NCBI GenBank assembly: GCA_026991065.1
Contig: JALXCG010000741.1
Span: 1 to 11,752 of the forward strand
DNA from: JALXCG01 sp026991065 [NCBI: Gemmatimonadota bacterium]
Lineage (GTDB): Bacteria > GCA-2686955
Direction: 5' to 3'
Length of the DNA stretch: 11,752 bases
In this document: piece by piece, positions 7,896-11,752 of the stretch
Layout of the letters: the number at the start of each line of letters is the position of its first letter
How positions within the stretch are numbered: the stretch's first letter is position 1
The notes under the pieces: generated by a model
The model's input: the letters and a program-made list of their open reading frames with translations, nothing else
Databases searched by the model: none
Told to the model about the DNA's origin: nothing
Position numbers and translations under genes: made by a program

Positions 7896-7912
7896 AAGCA
7901 ATCCCGGTGACA
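7896..7912 (-). promoter_or_regulatory. Weak sigma54-like (-24/-12) element upstream of the efflux operon
   Basis: On the minus strand the bases read TGTCACCGGGATTGCTT. This matches the sigma54 consensus TGGCAC-N5-TTGCW in spacing (ten bases between the -24 dinucleotide and the -12 GC) and in the whole -12 part. However, one base of the normally invariant -24 GG is T. A competing sigma70-like reading is TTGCGT (7883-7888) with TATCGC (7861-7866), 16 bases apart, which is also weak. Transcription of the pump operon must start somewhere in 7840-8240; neither reading is firm. Confidence 0.25.
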
Positions 7913-8057
7913 GTGACCGCAACGGACGGCGATCCGCGCAAATGCCCCGGAGGACAGCAGCCCAAACTGGTGTGCCTACCGCGGCCCCGTCACCACGATT
8001 CCACTTTCGCGACGGATCCGGCTGCACCATCCGCATTCGTCACGGATCCCATGGATG

Positions 8058-8073
8058 TGACACAATTCTGTCA
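8058..8073. promoter_or_regulatory. 16-bp near-palindrome TGACA-N6-TGTCA, candidate regulator site
   Basis: The bases TGACACAATTCTGTCA pair in seven of eight positions (only a C/C pair fails). It lies about 170-185 bases upstream of the start predicted from the sigma54-like element at 7896-7912. That is the usual place for an activator (enhancer) site, though it could also be an unrelated operator. One site in a long region can arise by chance. Confidence 0.3.
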
Positions 8074-8241
8074 GGCTGCGCCACGCAGACGCGGGAACCA
8101 TGAAGGGCTCGATGGACCGTCCCGAACCAACACCACACTGGAGCCAGCGTTCAGATTGGTCCGTGTCTCGTGCCAGTTCCGAACATCGCAGTCGGAAGGC
8201 AGTGAAGCCCGCGGATTGGAATCAACCGTACTGCGGCTTGC

Positions 8242-8595
8242 TCAACTCAGCAGGGGATACCCAAAAGCCGTCAGCGCCGTGGGGGCTTCGTGGCAAGAGC
8301 AGTTCAAAAGAATCGAAGCCCAGGCGGAGGAAGAGAGATCGGAGTTCTCTGTTAAGGTGGAACTCAACGATGCCGGAACGGGCGGCGCCGGAGAACGCGG
8401 CAGCATCTGCCGAACTCCGAACCCGCCGGCCGCAGCGTCCGCCACGCACGGGTCAGACACACAATCCCCCTCATGCACACATTCGCTGCTCGTCACACAC
8501 TCCATGCACGGATGCGCCACCACCCCCGTCGTGCAGAGCACGGGGAGCAGCAGGAATGTCCACAGCAGTATCAGAAAAAGGGAAAGGTGCCTCAT
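8242..8595 (-). CDS. Small secreted Cys-rich protein, putative metal-binding accessory of the efflux locus
   Basis: No named family is recognised. The 117-residue product from ATG 8595 starts with a clear signal peptide (MRHLSLFLILLWTFLLLP) and a plausible cleavage after VVA (residue 27). The mature part begins with a compact Cys cluster: Cys30, 33, 39, 45 and 50, in the order HPCMEC, SEC, HEGDC and DPC. A Pro/Ser-rich linker follows, then a second Cys pair with His (NCSCHE, Cys99 and Cys101) and a short tail ending YPLLS. The spacing suits metal coordination or disulfides. It has the same orientation as the metal pump operon 415 bases downstream, where small secreted Cys/His proteins are often encoded. 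There is no ribosome site before the ATG, and a TATACT box ends nine bases before it, so the mRNA may be nearly leaderless. A plus-strand frame overlaps it fully but looks like an antisense shadow. Confidence 0.6.
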   Translation of the reverse strand: MRHLSLFLILLWTFLLLPVLCTTGVVAHPCMECVTSSECVHEGDCVSDPCVADAAAGGFGVRQMLPRSPAPPVPASLSSTLTENSDLSSSAWASILLNCSCHEAPTALTAFGYPLLS

Positions 8596-8604
8596 AAGCG
8601 TTTG

Positions 8605-8610
8605 AGTATA
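8605..8610 (-). promoter_or_regulatory. Candidate -10 box for the Cys-rich gene
   Basis: On the minus strand the bases are TATACT, one mismatch from TATAAT, placed nine bases before the ATG at 8595 and just after the intrinsic terminator. No good -35 is seen at 17 bases; TTTGCG (8629-8634) at 18 bases is the nearest. If used, the transcript would have almost no leader. Confidence 0.35.
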
Positions 8611-8635
8611 GTTCCAAACATCAATGCGCGCAAAC

Positions 8636-8670
8636 AAAAAGGTGCCCGATCCGGCCAGGGATCGGGCACC
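8636..8670 (-). terminator. Intrinsic terminator of the hsp20 operon
   Basis: GGTGCCCGATCC (8641-8652) and GGATCGGGCACC (8659-8670) form a perfect 12-bp GC-rich stem with a six-base loop. Read on the minus strand, the stem is followed at once by a five-T run (8640-8636). It lies about 60 bases beyond the stop of the second hsp20 gene. The plus-strand side lacks a T-run, so it acts in one direction. Confidence 0.92.
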
Positions 8671-8732
8671 GAGTGTCGTGCATGGAGGCCGTGGAGTTGT
8701 TTTACCAGCGGTCAAAGCAGTTCATGAAGTAC

Positions 8733-9137
8733 TCACCCGCCGGACTGAATGGCGATCTTCTTCGGCAACGCGGCCTTGGACTTGGGCAGCAGGACTTTGA
8801 GCACGCCGTCGCTCATTTTGGCACCGATGTTGTCTCGATCGATGGCGGTGGAGAGGTTGAAGGAGCGCTGGTAGATCCCCGCATCATAGCCGCGATGCAG
8901 AAGTTCAGCCCCCTCGGGCTCCTTAATTTCCTGCCTTCCGGTGATGGTCAGCACTCCCTCTTCCAGCCGAATCTCCGCCCGCTCCTGATTCACACCGGGC
9001 ATATCACAAACCACCAGAATCTCCTCTTCGTGCTCATAGATATCGGTCGGCGGAATCAGGATCGGAAGATCATGGGTTGATTCGATAGCCTGCGACTCGC
9101 GCTGCTGGATAGCGGTTTCATTGCTCTTGCGACTCAT
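8733..9137 (-). CDS. Small heat-shock protein, Hsp20/alpha-crystallin family (second gene of pair)
   Basis: This is an ATP-independent holdase that binds unfolding proteins in the cytoplasm and keeps them refoldable by the DnaK/ClpB machinery. The protein has 134 residues. A polar N-terminal arm (1-24) is followed by the alpha-crystallin domain from about IPPTDIYEHEEEILVVCDMPG (28-48) to the hallmark SDGVLKVLLPK (109-119), and the C-terminal anchor IAI at 128-130, which docks on neighbouring subunits during oligomer assembly. ATG 9137 is preceded by AGGAGGT at 9145-9151, seven bases away. Its start lies only 15 bases after the stop of the first hsp20 gene, so the two are co-transcribed. The two proteins differ clearly in the N-terminal arm, so they are not a recent exact duplication. 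A strong terminator follows. Confidence 0.95.
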   Translation of the reverse strand: MSRKSNETAIQQRESQAIESTHDLPILIPPTDIYEHEEEILVVCDMPGVNQERAEIRLEEGVLTITGRQEIKEPEGAELLHRGYDAGIYQRSFNLSTAIDRDNIGAKMSDGVLKVLLPKSKAALPKKIAIQSGG

Positions 9138-9144
9138 GATTCAC

Positions 9145-9151
9145 ACCTCCT
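9145..9151 (-). promoter_or_regulatory. Ribosome binding site of the second hsp20 gene
   Basis: On the minus strand the bases AGGAGGT, a near-perfect Shine-Dalgarno sequence, fill the 15-base gap between the two hsp20 genes, seven bases from ATG 9137. Compared with the weaker site of the first gene (GAAAGG), this should give the second protein a higher translation rate. Confidence 0.8.
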
Positions 9152-9152
9152 A

Positions 9153-9572
9153 TCACGATTCAATCGCGATCCGCCGGGCTTTGCTCGCCTCGGCTCGCGG
9201 CAGTTGGAGTGCCAAGACGCCATCGGCATAACGCGCCGACACCTTCTCCGCTTCTACCTCGAACGGCAGGCGCAGAGTCCGAATGAAGGTACCGTTGCCA
9301 CGCTCAGCACGATGCACGACCGCATCTTTGGTTCCCTCGTCAGTGTCGCGCTTTCCCTGAACCGTCAACACATCACCCTTGACCGACACCTCGATATCTT
9401 CGGTCTTCAGCCCCGGGAGAAGAACTTGCACTTGAGCCCCCTCCTCGTTGCTCCACACGTTCATGGCCGGAAAGCTCTCACCACTCGCGGTGAACTCGGA
9501 GAAGAGGCTGTTCATCTCCCGCTGCAGTCGCCGCAGATCGGCGAATGGATCTCTCGCAATCGACCACAACAT
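9153..9572 (-). CDS. Small heat-shock protein, Hsp20/alpha-crystallin family (first gene of pair)
   Basis: This is a cytoplasmic holdase chaperone of 139 residues. The N-terminal arm MLWSIARDPFADLRRLQREM, with an amphipathic helix around DLRRLQREMNSLF, is common in bacterial class-A Hsp20. The alpha-crystallin domain runs from about PAMNVWSNEEG (35-45) through VLLPGLKTEDIEVSVKGDVL (50-69) and FIRTLRLP (96-103) to YADGVLALQLP (115-125). The tail carries the IAI anchor at 135-137. ATG 9572 is chosen over in-frame starts up to 9668, because the protein then begins at the family N-terminus and GAAAGG lies nine bases upstream. The upstream 96 codons-equivalent of leader is GC-rich and not conserved-looking. 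A sigma54-type promoter lies about 125 bases before the start codon. No CIRCE element was found. Confidence 0.95.
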   Translation of the reverse strand: MLWSIARDPFADLRRLQREMNSLFSEFTASGESFPAMNVWSNEEGAQVQVLLPGLKTEDIEVSVKGDVLTVQGKRDTDEGTKDAVVHRAERGNGTFIRTLRLPFEVEAEKVSARYADGVLALQLPRAEASKARRIAIES

Positions 9573-9697
9573 TGTTCTGTACCTTTCTCTCGCAGCCGAA
9601 TTCGATTCGGGTTGATGGTTTTGCCTTTTCGGCCGGATCCCGCGCCACTGGTCGCGGAAGCCCGCCAAACCCGTTTTTTCTCTTCGCCCCTTTGTTA

Positions 9698-9714
9698 AGC
9701 ATACTGCGTGCCAA
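9698..9714 (-). promoter_or_regulatory. Sigma54 (-24/-12) promoter of the hsp20 pair
   Basis: On the minus strand the bases TTGGCACGCAGTATGCT match the sigma54 consensus YTGGCACG-N4-TTGCW with a single difference (ATGCT for TTGCT). The -24 GG and -12 GC are both present, exactly ten bases apart. Transcription would begin near 9687, leaving a leader of about 115 bases before ATG 9572. It is the best promoter match in the window. A sigma54 promoter requires an ATP-hydrolysing activator; none is encoded here. Confidence 0.65.
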
Positions 9715-9951
9715 TTCTCCCATGGCGAAATCAGATCTCATAACATCATACACAACAACAACTTGCGTCATTCAACAATTTTCGATCAGGAGACCGGGGG
9801 AGTTTTTCGCTCAACACTGCATTTTCGACAGCGCCTTGTGCGCCATAATGGCATATTGTATGACATATTGGCATCTTTTTTCCGTAGCGCGCGATCTCCA
9901 GCCACTCCACCAGCGGAGCCATCCACCTCTATTTTGCAACTCCACTCACGA
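9715..9951. other. Intergenic region between hsp20 operon and dnaE2
   Basis: Apart from the repeat cluster at 9842-9872, no gene or other element is supported. Its base composition is more AT-rich than that of the flanking genes, as expected for a promoter region. No intrinsic terminator for dnaE2 is seen on the minus strand; the T-run at 9873-9880 faces the other way. Confidence 0.5.
9842..9872. repeat. Short palindrome and direct repeats upstream of the hsp20 promoter (candidate activator sites)
   Basis: GCCATAATGGC (9842-9852) is a perfect palindrome around a central A. It overlaps two direct repeats, TGGCATATTG (9849-9858) and TGACATATTG (9861-9870), offset by 12 bases with one difference. 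The cluster is 155-185 bases upstream of the start predicted from the sigma54 promoter, where activator sites usually lie. It is AT-rich against the surrounding sequence. Function is inferred. Confidence 0.35.
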
Positions 9952-11752
9952 TCAGTGGAAATCCCGGCTTCCCGCGGAATCTGGTGCCCGGGACAACTCC
10001 GGCACCCAAAGCGACTCCGCGATCAGGTGCACCACCCCCGACTCCGCCTGGATCTTGCCCGCTACAGCCAGCAGCACAGCGGTCTTTATCACCACCGCAT
10101 GCGCTTGAAAAACACGCTTCCAAACCACCACATTGACAAACCCTGTTTCATCTTCGAGGGTCAAAAAAGTGACTCCCGCTGCGTTGCCCGGCCGCTGCCG
10201 ACAGATGACCAAACCCGCATAACGCGCGAAAGTTCCATGCCGCATTCGCCCCACGACACGAGCGGTCGGCCAGCCATGCGCCCCCAACTCCCGCCGCAGC
10301 ACACTCAATGGATGCCCCTGCACACTCAAGCGGCCGGCACGATAATCCCATTCGATGGTTTCACCGGAGTCCAATGGGCGCAACTCCGGCGGCACCTCGC
10401 CATCGGCAGCAAAGAACCAGGGCATCGCCGCCCAGTCACGCTCGTCCGGGAGAACTCTCCCCCGCCTTCCCGGGTACTGCGGTAGCGCCGCGCGCCGCGC
10501 ATGCAGCAAGCCTTTCAGAGCCCAAAGTGCCTCCCGGCGCCCAGCCTGAAGAGGCTCCAGAGCACCGGCTTCCGCCAAAAGCAGCAACTCCCCCCCGGGG
10601 ATTCGCCACCCGCGCCATACCAGATCCGCAAGATCCGGAAAGGGGCGCTCGGCGCGCAGAGCCAACAACAGTCGGCCACTCTCCCGCGCCAGCCCTTTGA
10701 TATGGCGCAATCCCAAGCGCACCGCCCACGTCCCGCGTCGTTCAACCATGCTACACGCCCACTCGCTCTGCATCACATCCACGCCCAGAACCTCCACGCC
10801 ATGCCGGCGCGCATCTTCGATCAGGGTGGCCGGTGAGTAGAAGCCGAGCGGATAAGCGTTCAACGTGGCGCACAAAAACTCCGCCGGATAGTGACACTTG
10901 ATCCAGGCGGAAGCATAACTGATCAGGGCAAAGCTGGCGGCGTGACTTTCCGGAAAGCCATACTCTCCGAAACCGCAAATCTGTTGAAAAACCCGCTCCG
11001 CGAACTCCTTTTCGATGCCGTTGTGTTGCATGCGCCGAATCAATCGCTCCCGATGCTGCTCCATCCGCCCGCTCCGCCGCCACGCCGCCATATCACGGCG
11101 CAATTGATCCGCCTCGCCGGGCGTATAGTCCGCCGCAATCATCGCCACCTTCATGACCTGCTCTTGAAAAAGTGGTACCCCAAGCGTCTTTTCCAGTACC
11201 GAGCGCAACTTTTCATGTGGGTAGACAACAGCCTCCAGCCCCTGGCGACGCCGCAGATAGGGATGCACCATGCCACCGGTAATGGGCCCCGGCCGTACAA
11301 TGCTGATCTCCACGACCAAGTCATAATAGGAACGCGGCCGCAGACGCGGCAGCATTGCCATCTGCGCACGGCTTTCGATCTGGAATACTCCAACTGTGTC
11401 GGCCTTGCGAATCATGCGATAGGTTGCCGCATCGTCCGCCGGGATGGTCGCCATGCTGTAGCTTTTTCCTCTTTGCTCAAGCAGCGCAAAAGCCCCATCC
11501 AACTGCGCCAGCGCTCCCAACCCCAGAAGATCCACCTTAAACAACCCCAGGGCTTCGATATCCTCTTTGTCCCACTGGATGACCGTGCGCCCCTCCATGG
11601 TCGCGTTCTCGATCGGCACCAACTCTTCGACCGGCTCCCGCCCCAGGAGAAAACCACCGGGATGAATCGAAAGATGGCGCGGGAAATCGATCACCTCCTC
11701 CACCCGATCCGCCAGGTGACGATGAATTTCGTGGCCGGGATCCAACCCGGCC
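9952..11752 (-). CDS. dnaE2: Error-prone DNA polymerase DnaE2 (ImuC), C-terminal part (5' end beyond window edge)
   Basis: This is a C-family DNA polymerase used in damage-induced translesion synthesis, normally together with ImuA and ImuB. About 600 C-terminal residues are visible and the frame stays open at the right edge. The PHP domain and the catalytic palm aspartates lie outside the window. In order from the right edge one sees FPRHLSIHPGGFLL, WDKEDIEALGLFKVDLLGLG, GVFQIESRAQM, RPGPITGGMVHPYLRR, then GFGEYGFPESHAASFALI and SAWIKCHYPAEFLCATLN, GFYSPATLIEDARRHGVEV, an OB-fold region with GVTFLTLEDETGFVNVVVW, and the terminus SRDFH. The FPESHAASFA block, the GFYSPATL block and the SRDFH ending distinguish DnaE2 from replicative DnaE1, which also has a longer tau-binding tail. 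imuA/imuB and a LexA box would be expected to the right but cannot be seen. No frameshift or stop interrupts the fragment. Confidence 0.95.
   Translation of the reverse strand, partial: AGLDPGHEIHRHLADRVEEVIDFPRHLSIHPGGFLLGREPVEELVPIENATMEGRTVIQWDKEDIEALGLFKVDLLGLGALAQLDGAFALLEQRGKSYSMATIPADDAATYRMIRKADTVGVFQIESRAQMAMLPRLRPRSYYDLVVEISIVRPGPITGGMVHPYLRRRQGLEAVVYPHEKLRSVLEKTLGVPLFQEQVMKVAMIAADYTPGEADQLRRDMAAWRRSGRMEQHRERLIRRMQHNGIEKEFAERVFQQICGFGEYGFPESHAASFALISYASAWIKCHYPAEFLCATLNAYPLGFYSPATLIEDARRHGVEVLGVDVMQSEWACSMVERRGTWAVRLGLRHIKGLARESGRLLLALRAERPFPDLADLVWRGWRIPGGELLLLAEAGALEPLQAGRREALWALKGLLHARRAALPQYPGRRGRVLPDERDWAAMPWFFAADGEVPPELRPLDSGETIEWDYRAGRLSVQGHPLSVLRRELGAHGWPTARVVGRMRHGTFARYAGLVICRQRPGNAAGVTFLTLEDETGFVNVVVWKRVFQAHAVVIKTAVLLAVAGKIQAESGVVHLIAESLWVPELSRAPDSAGSRDFH

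Larger units (their letters stand above)
7862..8241. other. Intergenic region between efflux operon and Cys-rich gene, no convincing gene
   Basis: Apart from the putative promoter element and the palindrome listed separately, no gene is seen in these 380 bases. Open frames crossing it (for example a plus-strand frame over 7907-8605 and a minus-strand frame ending at 7827) lack a ribosome site, recognisable motifs and family-like composition. No T-rich intrinsic terminator is seen downstream of the Cys-rich gene, so its transcript could run into the pump operon. Confidence 0.5.

Noticed and set aside
7827-8036. 69-codon minus-strand frame just before the channel gene
   Set aside because: It has no ribosome site and no family features, and it would cover the dyad and promoter region.
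7907-8605. 232-codon open frame on the plus strand over the efflux leader and the Cys-rich gene
   Set aside because: Composition is rich in Ser, Pro, Arg and Thr without motifs, there is no credible ribosome site, and the opposite strand has a textbook signal peptide in the same place.
9573-9720. CIRCE or other heat-shock operator upstream of hsp20
   Set aside because: The TTAGCACTC-N9-GAGTGCTAA pattern was looked for and is absent.
9842-9880. Imperfect stem followed by a T-run on the plus strand
   Set aside because: Seven of nine pairs with a large AT-rich loop, and no plus-strand gene ends nearby that would need it.
9545-10108. 187-codon plus-strand frame across the hsp20-dnaE2 gap
   Set aside because: It overlaps the 5' end of hsp20 and the 3' end of dnaE2 antisense, and shows no coding signature or motifs.
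1-11752. tRNA, rRNA, CRISPR array, insertion sequence or phage genes
   Set aside because: No transposase or integrase motifs, no regularly spaced repeats and no tRNA-like cloverleaf were noticed on either strand by eye.

Overview
The window comes from a GC-rich Gram-negative bacterium. It encodes outer-membrane proteins (an Omp85-type barrel and a TolC-like channel), a lipoprotein, an RND tripartite pump and the error-prone polymerase DnaE2. DnaE2 is widespread in many proteobacterial and other phyla but absent from E. coli. The phylum cannot be fixed from sequence reading alone. No tRNA, rRNA, CRISPR array, insertion sequence or phage gene was seen, so this looks like ordinary chromosome with some accessory functions.

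Layout. (1) 3-2398, plus strand: the 3' end of an Omp85/BamA-like barrel gene overlaps by four bases a gene for a 537-residue lipoprotein whose central part carries kinase-like signatures (K, HTDxKxxN, DFG). (2) 2402-7826, minus strand, convergent with the first pair: a compact heavy-metal efflux operon in the order outer-membrane channel (CzcC type), adaptor (CzcB type, His-rich, apparently without an alpha-hairpin) and RND pump (CzcA/CusA type), with overlapping or touching gene ends. (3) 7827-8241: a leader of about 415 bases with no credible gene. It holds a perfect 9-bp-arm dyad beside the start of the channel gene, a sigma54-like element and a 16-bp near-palindrome. (4) 8242-8595, minus strand: a small secreted Cys-rich protein, possibly an accessory metal-binding protein of the pump locus. 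(5) 8641-8670: a strong intrinsic terminator for (6) 8733-9572, minus strand, two consecutive Hsp20 small heat-shock protein genes. They are preceded at 9698-9714 by a good sigma54 (-24/-12) promoter match and further upstream by short repeats. (7) 9952 to the right edge, minus strand: the C-terminal 600 residues of DnaE2.

How it works together. The three pump genes should form one envelope-spanning complex that exports divalent or monovalent metal cations from periplasm or cytoplasm to the outside, perhaps helped by the Cys-rich secreted protein. The Hsp20 pair and DnaE2 are stress functions (protein aggregation and translesion synthesis). The least understood item is the kinase-like lipoprotein coupled to the Omp85 barrel. 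The most testable regulatory signal is the sigma54 promoter of the hsp20 pair.
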